Of a DNA stretch of 64,000 bases, positions 17,752-27,300 are shown piece after piece. Position numbers and translations under genes: made by a program. A model generated the notes under the pieces. That model was not told where the DNA came from, searched no databases, and saw nothing but the letters and a program-made list of their open reading frames with translations. The first letter of the stretch is position 1, and each line of letters opens with the position of its first letter. The stretch is from Marinomonas spartinae (GTDB lineage: Bacteria > Pseudomonadota > Gammaproteobacteria > Pseudomonadales > Marinomonadaceae): assembly GCF_016461715.1 (NCBI RefSeq), contig NZ_JAEMUI010000017.1, positions 1 to 64,000 on the forward strand, in the 5' to 3' direction.

Positions 17752-18465
17752 CTATAGAGTAATTTTTTTATAAATCAAATCCCAGACACCGTGACCTAGC
17801 TTTTCGCCACGCTGTTCAAATTTAGTCAATGGACGTGATTCTGGTCGCGGATAATATTGCCCCTTACTAGCGGCATTTTCATAGATGGTCTGCGCTTCCA
17901 TAACCTCCATCATATGCTCGGCATAGGGCTGCCAGTCTGTTGCCATATGAAAATAGCCATCTATTTTTAAAACATTTGCCACTTGTTGTGCAAATAAAGG
18001 CTGAACAATGCGACGTTTGTTATGTTTCTTTTTATGCCAAGGATCAGGAAAGAATAATTGAAAACCACTGGCTGCCTTTTCCGGCAGACAATTCGCCATC
18101 ACTTCGATGGCGTCATCACAATAGACCCGTAAATTCGTGATACCCACTTCTTTTGCCAGCATCATAAGTTTTGCTACACCGGGGGGATGCACTTCAATAC
18201 CGATAAAATCTTTCTCAGGGGCATTTTTCGCCATTTCGGCAAGAGAAGCGCCCATTCCAAAACCGACTTCAATGACCACATCGGACTGACGACCAAACAC
18301 TTCTTGATAATCAATTCGGCCATTCTCTATTTCTAGGCCGTAAAATGCCCAATTAGCATCGTAGTTTTTCTGTTGGCCTTCGGTCATCCGACCACCTCGC
18401 ACAACAAAACTGCGAATGGTGCGTTTCTTAATAGGCTCCTGCTTGTCTATCATAGTGTCTTGCAT
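17752..18465 (-). CDS. trmB: tRNA (guanine-N7-)-methyltransferase
   Basis: TrmB adds the m7G46 methyl group to tRNA using S-adenosylmethionine. The 237-residue protein shows the SAM-binding motif VVIEVGFGMGASLAEMA, the IGIEVHPPGV strand, and the substrate-binding LFFPDPWHKKKHNKRRIVQP. The ATG at 18465 follows AAGAGAT; an ATG four codons later is possible. It is on the same strand as the DUF423 gene but 126 bases apart. Confidence 0.96.
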   Translation of the reverse strand: MQDTMIDKQEPIKKRTIRSFVVRGGRMTEGQQKNYDANWAFYGLEIENGRIDYQEVFGRQSDVVIEVGFGMGASLAEMAKNAPEKDFIGIEVHPPGVAKLMMLAKEVGITNLRVYCDDAIEVMANCLPEKAASGFQLFFPDPWHKKKHNKRRIVQPLFAQQVANVLKIDGYFHMATDWQPYAEHMMEVMEAQTIYENAASKGQYYPRPESRPLTKFEQRGEKLGHGVWDLIYKKITL

Positions 18466-18591
18466 TATCTCTTATCAATTAAATGAATGGCATCAAGTGA
18501 ATGGTCGTTCATCGATTCACTAATATAATGGTCGGCTATACTACCGAAAAGACTATTTTTTGTCCCCTACCTAAATGACTATTTTCAGTAA

Positions 18592-18987
18592 TCAATTGAC
18601 CTTAAACTGACCTTGCCATAAGTTTTTTGCTAAAAGAAACCAAGCAAGCAAATATAAGACACCACCAATAGGTGTAATCGCTCCTAACCAAAGTACACCG
18701 GTGAGGGTCATCACATACAGGCTACCCGCAAAAAATACATTACCGATGAGAAAGCATACGATGATTTTTCTAGCGGAAGGAATATAGGAAAACAAAGCAG
18801 CAACAATAAGAGACGCTAGCGCATGATACATTAAATATTGGCTCCCCGTATGCCACCAAGATAAGGCTCTTTCATTTACCATTTTAGTCAGGGCATGGGC
18901 TCCAAATGCCCCAGCGACAACAGACAAAAAACCTTGTGTAGCCGCAAAACAGGCTAATTTAGCCGGAAAAGAAGAAACTTGAGACAT
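18592..18987 (-). CDS. DUF423 family small membrane protein
   Basis: This 131-residue protein has four predicted membrane helices and the conserved start of the DUF423 (YgdD-like) family, GFLSVVAGAFGAHALTK. The function of the family is unknown. It begins three bases after the stop of the WD40 lipoprotein gene, with GGAATAA as ribosome site, so the two are surely cotranscribed. Confidence 0.88.
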   Translation of the reverse strand: MSQVSSFPAKLACFAATQGFLSVVAGAFGAHALTKMVNERALSWWHTGSQYLMYHALASLIVAALFSYIPSARKIIVCFLIGNVFFAGSLYVMTLTGVLWLGAITPIGGVLYLLAWFLLAKNLWQGQFKVN

Positions 18988-18990
18988 GAA

Positions 18991-19977
18991 TTATTCCAAT
19001 ACATTTAGAAAACCATTGCTGCCAATGGCAAAATAACGGCTACCATTTGAAAAAGACAGGGCAAGCACGCTGGCCCCAGTAGGTTGCAAGGTATCTCTTA
19101 GGTGAAGATCCCACTCTTTAAGCACTTGCCCCGTCGGTATTTCAACTAGAGACACTCGACTGTCAACACCACCAATTAAAAGCTGTTGATCGTTTCTAGA
19201 AAATACCGCACTACTAATGGTTCTTTTACGTGCCTTCAAAGATCCTGTATAGACCGTGGTGACAACTTTGCCCGTTTGTGTTGACCACACTTTAGCGGTT
19301 CCTAGCTGGGCAGAACCGAAGGCGTATTTACCGTCATCAGATAAGGCCACCGCCGCAATTTGATTACTTAACGTCCACTCAAACTTCTTTTTACCCGTCC
19401 GGACGTTCCACAAGGTAACGTGGTATTTATCATCCCCGGTGAGAGCCAGACGTCCATCAGGTGACACATCTACGGCTCGAACTATGGCGCCAGTACGAAA
19501 TGTCTGTTTTATGCCACCATTTTTCACATCAAAATAACGTGCCGTTTGATCATCCAAACCAACAAGAGCGAAATCGCCATTATCTGTCAATTTTAACGAC
19601 TGAATATTACCCGGGGTGTCCCAAAAACCGACGGAGTGACCATCTGAAGTACGCCATAACACCAAGGTCCGAGCAGATCCTGTCGCGGCAAATTCACCCG
19701 TCGGGTCAATGTCGGCACTAATAATGGACGTATACTCACCTTTCGCATGATTCCAATTATAGCGCCTATCGTTAAGAGCTGTTCGCCAATAGCTCCCACC
19801 ATGCTCAATTGAGCCAACCACTGCGGCACTACCATCTTCACTCAGCGCGGCAGAGTAAAGTCCTTGAACAGCAAACTCTTCAACTCTTATTGGCGCTTTT
19901 TCGGAACAAGCTGACAACACAAAAGCGCTGATGATAAACAGAGAAAGATTACGCGCTTTTTTCGCTGTGGGCCTCAT
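18991..19977 (-). CDS. WD40-repeat lipoprotein of unknown function
   Basis: The start at the ATG 19977, preceded by GAGGAG, gives a lipoprotein signal peptide ending SAFVLSAC with Cys as the lipid-modified residue. The rest is a beta-propeller of WD40-type repeats (AAVVGSIEHGGSYWRTA, LVLWRTSDG, TARYFDVKNG, HVTLWNVRTGKK, TAKVWSTQTGKV), so it is probably a periplasmic or membrane-attached scaffold. It overlaps the end of algQ/rsd by 29 bases and precedes the DUF423 gene. No catalytic residues can be proposed. Confidence 0.85.
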   Translation of the reverse strand: MRPTAKKARNLSLFIISAFVLSACSEKAPIRVEEFAVQGLYSAALSEDGSAAVVGSIEHGGSYWRTALNDRRYNWNHAKGEYTSIISADIDPTGEFAATGSARTLVLWRTSDGHSVGFWDTPGNIQSLKLTDNGDFALVGLDDQTARYFDVKNGGIKQTFRTGAIVRAVDVSPDGRLALTGDDKYHVTLWNVRTGKKKFEWTLSNQIAAVALSDDGKYAFGSAQLGTAKVWSTQTGKVVTTVYTGSLKARKRTISSAVFSRNDQQLLIGGVDSRVSLVEIPTGQVLKEWDLHLRDTLQPTGASVLALSFSNGSRYFAIGSNGFLNVLE

Positions 19978-20419
19978 GAAGCTCCTCAATTAATCTATCT
20001 TCTAACTGAAAACGTTCCGCCATCACCACTGCAAGGGTTTTCATAGAACATGGAAGCGCTTCCAGTTGTGCACTGACGTGTTTTTGAGTGTCATACTTAT
20101 CATTAAACTCAAGTGCTACTTCTGTGCTTTCATCGATTTCAGGCATCAATTCATTAAGCAGCTTCAAAGCTGAGTCGTCTTTAAACTCTTGAGCCTCCAG
20201 AGCCAGCTGCTCATATACATTAAAGTGCCCCACAGATACATAATCCACCAGCAGTTCACATAGGTGTTGAATTTTCGGCGTATCCATTTGGGTGTATTCT
20301 TCAAGATCGCGCAACTCTACCCAAGTCTCGATTAAATGCTGTCTCTGCTTTAGCCAACGATCAATAATGTCATGGACACCACCCCAGCGCTCTTGTGCCG
20401 TTTTACATCTCTCTAACAT
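19949..20419 (-). CDS. rsd: Rsd/AlgQ family anti-sigma-70 regulator
   Basis: Proteins of this family bind the housekeeping sigma factor RpoD and shift RNA polymerase use; in Pseudomonas the homologue AlgQ affects alginate and siderophore genes. The 156-residue protein starts MLERCKTAQERWGGVHDIIDRWLKQRQ, the typical family N-terminus, and contains LCELLVDYVSVGHFNVYEQL. GGAG lies seven bases before the ATG at 20419. A much longer open frame to 20542 has no ribosome site and no homology-like sequence. dsbB lies upstream on the same strand, as algQ and a dsbB homologue are neighbours in Pseudomonas. Confidence 0.9.
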   Translation of the reverse strand: MLERCKTAQERWGGVHDIIDRWLKQRQHLIETWVELRDLEEYTQMDTPKIQHLCELLVDYVSVGHFNVYEQLALEAQEFKDDSALKLLNELMPEIDESTEVALEFNDKYDTQKHVSAQLEALPCSMKTLAVVMAERFQLEDRLIEELHEAHSEKSA

Positions 20420-20633
20420 AGAATATCTCCATCTACACGACGATAGTAAAAACACGCCTTGCTTAATTATAAATCCAGTCTCTTCATACTCAGTTAAATA
20501 AGAGCATATTCCGAAGCGATACCCCCTGCAAGAGCGGGACAAAGGGTAATTTGTAACGTTTCAATGGGGCTAGGTGAGTAAGTGAAAACACCATTACCAA
20601 GCAACTAACCCCAAATTGCCCAATCATTTATAT

Positions 20634-21149
20634 TTAACGTCTTGTTTTTCCTGAACGAAAAGCAATCCAAACATTAACGACGGCCATTAAAACAAACATG
20701 ACCAAGGTCCAACCGGGAATACTAATACCAAGGAAAGTCCATACCACTTCACCACAATCGCCAGTTCCCATAATCATTGCTCGCGCGACGCTTTGCCATG
20801 GAAACGCACTGATCATATAACTTAACCCTGGCATACAAGCTGGCAAATCATCCACTGGAAGATGTTGCAAATACAAATGGCGGATGGACAGTGCCGCCCC
20901 CATTATTGATAAAACCACCACAGTGATAGAAAACCACTGTCGACGTTTCTCATTCGCCGTTAACGCTGAAAAAATCGATACTAGACCAATAAAGAAGAAA
21001 ACAATGCGCTGCAACATACATAACGGGCATGGCTCAAGCCCCATTTGATATTCCATATAAAAAGCCACACCTAATAAAGCAAATGCCGCCAAACCAACCA
21101 TGCCATGGAAGCGACGAGACGACATTCTCTTAATCATAGACAAGAGCAT
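20634..21149 (-). CDS. dsbB: Disulfide bond formation protein DsbB
   Basis: DsbB is an inner-membrane oxidoreductase that reoxidises periplasmic DsbA and passes electrons to quinone. The 171-residue protein has four membrane helices. It carries the first periplasmic pair in EPCPLCMLQR and the second pair as LPACMPG and GTGDCGEVVW. AAGGA precedes the ATG. Its partner dsbA is at 32445, outside this operon. Confidence 0.96.
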   Translation of the reverse strand: MLLSMIKRMSSRRFHGMVGLAAFALLGVAFYMEYQMGLEPCPLCMLQRIVFFFIGLVSIFSALTANEKRRQWFSITVVVLSIMGAALSIRHLYLQHLPVDDLPACMPGLSYMISAFPWQSVARAMIMGTGDCGEVVWTFLGISIPGWTLVMFVLMAVVNVWIAFRSGKTRR

Positions 21150-21287
21150 AGAGATTCCTTATATTCCATAGAGTTACATTGAGCAGAAATGGACATAAAC
21201 AAACGAGAAAAGTTCCAAATTACTACTGACATACACATTTAATCGCAGTTAGTATACTGTCTATTGCAATAAATACGAGACATCACT

Positions 21288-21713
21288 ATGTTCAGAACGG
21301 CTCCCTTAGTCCTTATTCGCCTTTTCACTCTCCCCATTTTTTTATTCAGCCTGCTGACGGTAACGGCCCATGCTGAGGACGCCTCAGGAAAAACGCCCCC
21401 TGTTTACATCGAAATCAGACCAGAATTTGTCGTTAACTTTGAAAGCGATACAGCAAGACTTAGGTACATCAAAACCAGTATTACACTGCAAACGGATGCG
21501 GCAGATAAAGCGTTAATTGAGGAGAATATGCCGCTGGTCAAAGATGCTCTTGTGATGTTTTTAAGCTCGAGAACTGGCGACCAAGTGACTGGCGCACAGG
21601 AAAGAGAAAAAACACGTATTGAAGCGACTCAGGACTTAAATAAAATTCTGAAAGAAGAGACCGGAAAAGAGCCAGTGAAAAGCGTGCTATTTGGCAGTTT
21701 TTTAACGCAGTAG
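21288..21713 (+). CDS. Orphan FliL-like protein
   Basis: The 141-residue protein resembles the flagellar basal-body protein FliL, which stabilises the motor. After a signal-peptide or anchor-like N-terminus (LIRLFTLPIFLFSLLTVTAHAED) comes the FliL core, YIEIRPEFVVNFESDTARLRYIKTSITLQT, then the C-terminal RIEATQDLNKILKEETG. No flagellar genes are nearby, so it may be a second copy or have another role. The AxA-like sequence AHAED could be a signal peptidase site, which would make it periplasmic rather than membrane-bound. Confidence 0.82.
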   Translation: MFRTAPLVLIRLFTLPIFLFSLLTVTAHAEDASGKTPPVYIEIRPEFVVNFESDTARLRYIKTSITLQTDAADKALIEENMPLVKDALVMFLSSRTGDQVTGAQEREKTRIEATQDLNKILKEETGKEPVKSVLFGSFLTQ

Positions 21714-21768
21714 TGCCTTAAGGCTATTTCTTACTATCTCTTTCTATATCAACGCTTGAATTTCTTAG

Positions 21769-21868
21769 ACCCCTCCCTAACCCTCCCCTTAAATAAAGGG
21801 AGGGGACTGGAAATGCCTCAGTAAAAGACTCCTCCCATCTTACCAAGGGGGAGGCTGGGAGGGAGGTT
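21769..21868. repeat. C/G-rich imperfect inverted repeat with two hairpins
   Basis: Left arm CCCTCCCTAACCCTCCCCTT pairs imperfectly with right arm AAGGGGGAGGCTGGGAGGG. Inside are two smaller hairpins, one around CCTCCCCTT...AAGGGAGGGG and one around CCTCCC...GGGGGAGG. The element is about 100 bases, lies between the convergent fliL-like and yggX genes, and reaches the yggX stop codon. It looks like a mobile palindromic repeat of a kind different from the 97-base array. Confidence 0.7.
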
Positions 21869-22151
21869 ATAGCTCTTTAATATCGTCGGGGCTTACATAC
21901 CCAGCGACTTTATCAACGGGTTCATTGTTAAAAAATTTGTCCATCTGCTCCATAATGTATTTACGAGCATCAGGCTTCATTAAGTTTAACTGCTTTTCAT
22001 TGATCATCATGGTTTGCAGTACTTGCCAGTCTTGCCATGCTTGTTTCGATACTGTTGACAGAATCTCTTGGCCTCGAGCCCCAGGTAGTGGCGCACGATC
22101 CAGCGCCTCCATCTCTTTTTGGTATTTTTTGCAGAATACGGTATTTGACAT
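21867..22151 (-). CDS. yggX: YggX-type Fe(2+)-trafficking / oxidative damage protection protein
   Basis: YggX is a small cytosolic protein that protects iron-sulfur clusters and may traffic iron. The ATG at 22151 gives 94 residues starting [24 protein letters not shown]; Cys7 is the conserved cysteine. It is encoded just after mutY, an iron-sulfur enzyme, in the same direction, a pairing conserved in many gammaproteobacteria. The stop codon lies within the end of the C/G-rich inverted repeat. Confidence 0.95.
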   Translation of the reverse strand: MSNTVFCKKYQKEMEALDRAPLPGARGQEILSTVSKQAWQDWQVLQTMMINEKQLNLMKPDARKYIMEQMDKFFNNEPVDKVAGYVSPDDIKEL

Positions 22152-22250
22152 GATTTGCTCGCTGTCCAGTGGGTTCAATCTATGTGGTCTATGACGACCA
22201 TGAATCTATATCAACCATTAATGGTGTTGTGGGCATAGAATTCAAGCGTT

Positions 22251-23324
22251 TCACGGGAGGCTATTGCATTCAATAGAGACAACCTCATTTAATAACGTAC
22301 GTACTGGAGCAGGTAAGCCCAAGGTCATCACATCATCGAGAGCAAACCACTGATACTTCCCCTCTTCCATCACGGCGTTTAGCTCACCAATGCGAACATA
22401 ACTTGGTTCGATATCCAAGTGATAATGACTAAAGGTGTGCCGAAAAGCCGTCAGGGAAGAGACATCATGAATCTGGGTTTGAAAACGCTGTTCAACATGC
22501 ATGACCACACTTTCGTCGCAGGCCAGCTCAGGCAAACTCCACAACCCGCCCCAAATCCCTGTTTGGGGACGTTTTTCCAGCAATACTTGATTGTCGTCAT
22601 TCGATATCACTAAGAACTGCAAACGCTTTTCTGGCTTAAGTGCTTTTTTGGGCTTACGAACCGGAAACTGTGTAGGATCCTGGGTTTGGCGGGCTAGACA
22701 ATCGGTTTCAAGTGGGCACAACAAACACTGGGGCTTAGAGCGGGTACATAAGGTTGCACCGAGATCCATCATAGCTTGAGTATAATCACCACAGCGTTCG
22801 CTCGGCATATAATGCTCCGCCAATTCCCACATGGCTTCTTCCGTTTTCCTCTCACCCGGCCATATTGGAACCGCATGAAACCGTGCCAGCACGCGCTTCA
22901 CATTACCATCTAAAATGGCGGCCTGCACACCACGAGAAATCGATAAAATCGCCGAGGCAGTAGAGCGCCCTATACCAGGTAATTCACAGACCCCTTCAAC
23001 AGAATCAGGGAACTGCGAATCCCACTCGTCCACTAAGATCTTAGCGGTCTTATGCATATTCCTTGCGCGGGCGTAATAGCCCAAACCACTCCAATGGGCA
23101 AGCACCTCTTCCTGATTCGCCTTAGCCAGCGCTTCAACCGTTGGAAAAGCCGCCATAAACTTCTGATAATAAGGAATGACTGTGGTCACTTGCGTTTGTT
23201 GCAACATGATCTCAGAAATCCAAACACGATAGGGGGTTTTGTTCTCTTGCCAAGGTAGGTTTTTACGCCCGTGTTTATCAAACCACGCTAGTACACGAGG
23301 CGCAAAATTTTCAACTGGTTGCAT
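22251..23324 (-). CDS. mutY: A/G-specific adenine DNA glycosylase
   Basis: MutY removes adenine mispaired with 8-oxoguanine. From the ATG at 23324 the protein has 357 residues. It shows the helix-hairpin-helix LPGIGRSTASAILSI, the catalytic Asp in MMDLGATLC, the four-cysteine iron-sulfur loop (CTRSKPQCLLCPLETDC) and a C-terminal NUDIX-like domain (VLLEKRPQTGIWGGLWSLPE) that reads 8-oxoG. An upstream in-frame start would add 12 residues. It is followed by yggX and preceded by asmA on the same strand. Confidence 0.96.
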   Translation of the reverse strand: MQPVENFAPRVLAWFDKHGRKNLPWQENKTPYRVWISEIMLQQTQVTTVIPYYQKFMAAFPTVEALAKANQEEVLAHWSGLGYYARARNMHKTAKILVDEWDSQFPDSVEGVCELPGIGRSTASAILSISRGVQAAILDGNVKRVLARFHAVPIWPGERKTEEAMWELAEHYMPSERCGDYTQAMMDLGATLCTRSKPQCLLCPLETDCLARQTQDPTQFPVRKPKKALKPEKRLQFLVISNDDNQVLLEKRPQTGIWGGLWSLPELACDESVVMHVEQRFQTQIHDVSSLTAFRHTFSHYHLDIEPSYVRIGELNAVMEEGKYQWFALDDVMTLGLPAPVRTLLNEVVSIECNSLP

Positions 23325-23419
23325 TACTGTCTCACGATTGTCTTGTTCTGTGACATACACTGAACAGCGTATGGGGAAAAGGTCACTGAAGTGCCCCCTG
23401 CCCCATCAACTTATTCACA

Positions 23420-25720
23420 TTAAAATAAACTCTTTAGTTTATCTTTTAGCTTATCTCTAAGCTTTTCCTCTTCTTCCTGACGTTTTGCTTTAAGCTTGTC
23501 TTTCAACTTTTCTTTCTCAGCTGCCACTTTATCCTTTAATTCTTGTTTCGCTAAATCCGCAAATAAAGCCCCAAACTTCTTCAAATCAGGGCGACATAAA
23601 CTAGCAGGATCATCCGAAAACTGCCCCTTACACACAATAGGAAATGCCAGTTTAGTGATTTTGTCATTCACTCGACAGGCATGATCAAGATGGCTACCAC
23701 TGAGCGCTACATTGGCTTGATAATCCAATGATTGCTTCGGTAAAGAAATGATACCGTCTCCTGTTACCTGAATCCCTGCTGATGTTAGGACTAAGCCCGG
23801 CGTTGAAATTTGCCCATTAACAATATGTGCTGGAAAAGTCATGTTTTCGAAGGGTGTATCGTCCCCAAAGTCTTTGTAATTAATCGACTCTTTGCGAACG
23901 GCGGCAATGCCTTTACACACGGTTCGAGTGAGGTTCATCCCCACTAGCGCACCTTTTTTAATATGAACCAATAAATCTCCCTGTAAAGAGGACATCAAAT
24001 CCCCTAGGCGATTACCTTGAGCGGACAGTTCACCCTCTACAAACGTGGCGCCGCGCAATTTATCCATCTTCATATAATCATGAAATAACGGCTGAATTTG
24101 CACACCGGACACTTTTGGTACCAGCGTCATTTTAGGTGTATTACCGCGCACATCAAGAGTGGCTTTCACTTCTGCTTGTCCTTGATATAAATGGATTAGA
24201 GCCGGTGATACCCGTACAACACCGTTCCCCACCGTTGCGTCCAGAGCAACCTTATCGAGCTGCATTTTTTTGAAGATGACATGCTTCAAGGAAACGCCTA
24301 AATGCCCTTCTAATGAACGAATCAACGCCACTGGAATCAGCTCTTTGCTAGACGCGGCGACATCGGTTTGAGGCGCTTGGTTCTTCGTTGACGTTGTCGA
24401 ACTATTTGCCACCTCATTATTGGCTGCCATTGATGACTGAGTAGAGTTTTTTGCAGCGGCTTGCTCAGAAGGTACCGTTTCAGGAGGTAAGTAGCGGTCT
24501 AAATCCAACCCTTCCCCTGCGATGTTAATATCCCAACGCAATGGTGATAAATCCACGCCCGCACTGGCGTTAATCTTACTGCCATCCAAGAGCAAAGACA
24601 TCGGCTGAACTAGGAGGGTGTCTTTGTCTCCATGTAAGGTAATAGCCACTTGAGCCTTGGTCAAAGCACTGCTATCAGCCATATTTGGCAGCGTTATATT
24701 GAGTTTTTTCATCACCTCTCGGGGATTAAAGGGGGCAATAGCAAGCTTGCCATTAAATTCGGGATCACTTAACACTTGAAAAGCCTGTACGCTTGCCGTC
24801 GCCGTCATTCCTAGTGTTTTCAATTCCAAACCTTGCGCCGATAAGGTTTCTTGGGGCACATCCATATCTACTTGAGAAGCTTGCAAGCTGGCCTTGAATG
24901 GACTCGTCGGCAGCCTATCTCCTGACGTGGTGGTTGAAAGGTCAACATTATTTAAAGAGAATGCTTCACGCTCAGGAAAAACCGTCAGGTCAGCATCCAG
25001 TTTTACCTCAGCATTAATGGGGTGCTTTCCTTGCAAGTCGCTTTGCTTGATCATCAGGTTCATCGCTAATGGCCACGCCTTATTCCACTGAACATCGCTC
25101 AACTCCACATTCATAACGGCGTTTACTTTTTGCTTATTCACTGCATTGGTGTAAGTGATATCGGCATTTTTTATGATCAGTTTGTCTAAATGCAGGTTTG
25201 GCAAAGCACGTTTAAACGGATCACTTGCTGAAGTCGCATAATCAGCTTGATTGCTGGAACTTGCTTGGCCAGATTGAGGGGCATTAGAATTGGTAGACTG
25301 GGCCTTATTTTGTCCTTTTACCTTCGCCTCAACCACATTGCGCTGCCAATTAGCATGGCCTTGTTTATCCACTGATAGATTGGCTTTTAAATTCACCAAC
25401 TCTACTGTATCCACGTCAATGTTGCGTTTTAACAAAGGCAATACCGCTAGCCCGAATTCAGCTCGATCGAACTGTAAAATCTCAGGGTCTTTCCCCAACG
25501 CCACGCCAATATGGCTTAATGAGAGTCCAAAATGGGGAAAAAAAGACCAATGAATGTCGCCATCCATGCGCAAACGCACGTCGGCTTTTTCCAACGCTAC
25601 CTTTTGAATCTCTTTCTTAAAGTCATTGGGATTCACAAAGATCATGACATAGGCCACCAGAGCGACCATCAACACCAAGAGAACACCGACTAAGATCGCT
25701 AACCTTTTTACCCACACCAT
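23420..25720 (-). CDS. asmA: AsmA family envelope protein
   Basis: AsmA-like proteins are inner-membrane-anchored periplasmic bridge-like proteins linked to lipid transport and outer-membrane assembly. The ATG at 25720 follows AAGGAG. The 766-residue protein starts with one membrane helix (LAILVGVLLVLMVALVAYVMIFV), then the N-terminal AsmA motif NPNDFKKEIQKVA. The C-terminal domain (KGALVGMNLTRTVCKGIAAVRK) is typical. Two low-complexity Ser/Asn/Gln linkers and a highly charged Lys/Glu tail are visible. It is upstream of mutY, an order also known in Pseudomonas. Confidence 0.9.
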   Translation of the reverse strand: MVWVKRLAILVGVLLVLMVALVAYVMIFVNPNDFKKEIQKVALEKADVRLRMDGDIHWSFFPHFGLSLSHIGVALGKDPEILQFDRAEFGLAVLPLLKRNIDVDTVELVNLKANLSVDKQGHANWQRNVVEAKVKGQNKAQSTNSNAPQSGQASSSNQADYATSASDPFKRALPNLHLDKLIIKNADITYTNAVNKQKVNAVMNVELSDVQWNKAWPLAMNLMIKQSDLQGKHPINAEVKLDADLTVFPEREAFSLNNVDLSTTTSGDRLPTSPFKASLQASQVDMDVPQETLSAQGLELKTLGMTATASVQAFQVLSDPEFNGKLAIAPFNPREVMKKLNITLPNMADSSALTKAQVAITLHGDKDTLLVQPMSLLLDGSKINASAGVDLSPLRWDINIAGEGLDLDRYLPPETVPSEQAAAKNSTQSSMAANNEVANSSTTSTKNQAPQTDVAASSKELIPVALIRSLEGHLGVSLKHVIFKKMQLDKVALDATVGNGVVRVSPALIHLYQGQAEVKATLDVRGNTPKMTLVPKVSGVQIQPLFHDYMKMDKLRGATFVEGELSAQGNRLGDLMSSLQGDLLVHIKKGALVGMNLTRTVCKGIAAVRKESINYKDFGDDTPFENMTFPAHIVNGQISTPGLVLTSAGIQVTGDGIISLPKQSLDYQANVALSGSHLDHACRVNDKITKLAFPIVCKGQFSDDPASLCRPDLKKFGALFADLAKQELKDKVAAEKEKLKDKLKAKRQEEEEKLRDKLKDKLKSLF

Positions 25721-26004
25721 GCCACACTCCTTAAATCCTCTTCGACTGCAACTTATTAAGTTAACTGTCATAAATAAGCTAAGCCAATCTAATGCTCGCC
25801 ATCATAACACTCGATAAGACACTTTATCTCCTTCAATAGCTCCTTTATCAAATTCCCCGATGAGCCCTTTATCAACTTAATAGCAACAAGTCATCAAAAA
25901 GGGCAAAGCAAGGGATAGAAGCCAACGACGCCAGACTCTATAATACAAGCCTAATTTTTATAACATGATGTCAAATCATAGCAACTCACTGTGGAGAAGC
26001 TTCA

Positions 26005-26598
26005 ATGTCCGATCGGATCGCCAGCGTCGAGCGTAATACGCTCGAAACACAAATCAAAGTGTCTATTAATCTAGACGGTACCGGAAAATTCAACTGTGAA
26101 ACAGGCGTCCCTTTTCTTGACCATATGTTGGATCAAGTTGCCCGTCACGGTCTGATTGACCTAGATATTCATGCTGTTGGTGACTTACACATTGACGCCC
26201 ACCATACAGTGGAAGATCTTGGTATTACCATGGGACAAGCCTTTGATAAAGCCATTGGCGACAAAAAAGGTATCAAACGCTATGGCCATGCTTACGTTCC
26301 CTTGGATGAAGCTTTATCTCGCGTGGTCATCGACTTTTCGGGGCGTCCCGGCTTGGAAATGCATGTGCCTTTTACCCGCGCTTCCGTTGGCGGCTTTGAT
26401 GTGGATCTTTTTTCCGAGTTTTTCCATGGCTTTGTTAATCACGCAAAAGTGACGCTACACCTAGACAATCTTCGTGGCAAAAACACTCACCACCAAGCGG
26501 AAACCCTTTTTAAAGCCTTTGGACGCGCCCTACGCATGGCATTAGAAGTGGACGAACGAATGGCAGACCAAATGCCGTCGACAAAGGGCTGTTTGTAG
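26005..26598 (+). CDS. hisB: Imidazoleglycerol-phosphate dehydratase
   Basis: HisB removes water from imidazoleglycerol phosphate in histidine synthesis, using manganese held by histidine clusters. The 197-residue monofunctional protein contains [23 protein letters not shown] and [17 protein letters not shown], all metal-ligand motifs. GGAG precedes the ATG. TATAAT at 25939-25944 is a possible -10 element, but its -35 partner is poor. It heads hisB-hisH-hisF. Confidence 0.97.
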   Translation: MSDRIASVERNTLETQIKVSINLDGTGKFNCETGVPFLDHMLDQVARHGLIDLDIHAVGDLHIDAHHTVEDLGITMGQAFDKAIGDKKGIKRYGHAYVPLDEALSRVVIDFSGRPGLEMHVPFTRASVGGFDVDLFSEFFHGFVNHAKVTLHLDNLRGKNTHHQAETLFKAFGRALRMALEVDERMADQMPSTKGCL

Positions 26599-26607
26599 GA
26601 AGCTTTT

Positions 26608-27300
26608 ATGACGAATGTAAAGAGCGATAGAAAAAATGTTGTAAAAAAATCCGTTGTCGTAGTCATCGATTATGGCATGGGAAATTTACACTCAGTCGCC
26701 AAAGCCCTTGAGCATGTGGCGGATGAACACACCGAGGTTGTCGTAACCAGCGACCCTCAAATCATTGATTCTGCGGATCGAGTCCTCTTGCCAGGTGTTG
26801 GGGCGATTCGTGATTGCATTGGGGAAATGCATCGCACAGGCCTTGTTCCAAGTATCCGAAAAGCCATGGAGGAGAAGCCTTTTTTAGCCATTTGTGTGGG
26901 CATTCAGTCTCTCATGTCTCACAGTGAAGAAAATGACGGCGTAGCGTGCCTCGATCATTTTAAGGGCAACGCACTGTTTTTTGGCAGCCAACATAAAGAC
27001 CATGATGGCAGCAAACTAAAAGTGCCCCATATGGGTTGGAACCAAGTTAAGCAAACAATCAAGCATCCTTTATGGGAAAACATTCCTGACCAAGCCCGTT
27101 TTTACTTCGTGCATAGCTTCTACGTAGTGCCTGAAAATAAAGACGAAATAGCAGGCACCTGCGATTATGGTTTAGAGTTTTGTGTCGCCTTAGCCCGCGA
27201 TAATGTATTTGCCGTCCAGTTCCACCCAGAAAAAAGCCATAAAGACGGTTTGCAACTGTATAAAAACTTCCTTAACTGGGATGGCAAACCATCACTTTGA
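26608..27300 (+). CDS. hisH: Imidazole glycerol phosphate synthase, glutaminase subunit
   Basis: HisH releases ammonia from glutamine and channels it to HisF. The 230-residue protein has an N-terminal extension of about 14 residues before VVVVIDYGMGNLHSV. The class I amidotransferase residues are visible: Cys in AICVGIQSLM, and the His and Glu in VQFHPEKS. The usual nucleophile motif is GxCxGxQ; here it is CVGIQ, a normal variant. It begins 9 bases after hisB. Confidence 0.95.
   Translation: MTNVKSDRKNVVKKSVVVVIDYGMGNLHSVAKALEHVADEHTEVVVTSDPQIIDSADRVLLPGVGAIRDCIGEMHRTGLVPSIRKAMEEKPFLAICVGIQSLMSHSEENDGVACLDHFKGNALFFGSQHKDHDGSKLKVPHMGWNQVKQTIKHPLWENIPDQARFYFVHSFYVVPENKDEIAGTCDYGLEFCVALARDNVFAVQFHPEKSHKDGLQLYKNFLNWDGKPSL

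Noticed and set aside
19978..20542. Long N-terminal extension of the Rsd/AlgQ frame
   Set aside because: The first 41 codons have no ribosome site and do not resemble the family; the ATG at 20419 has GGAG at the right distance.
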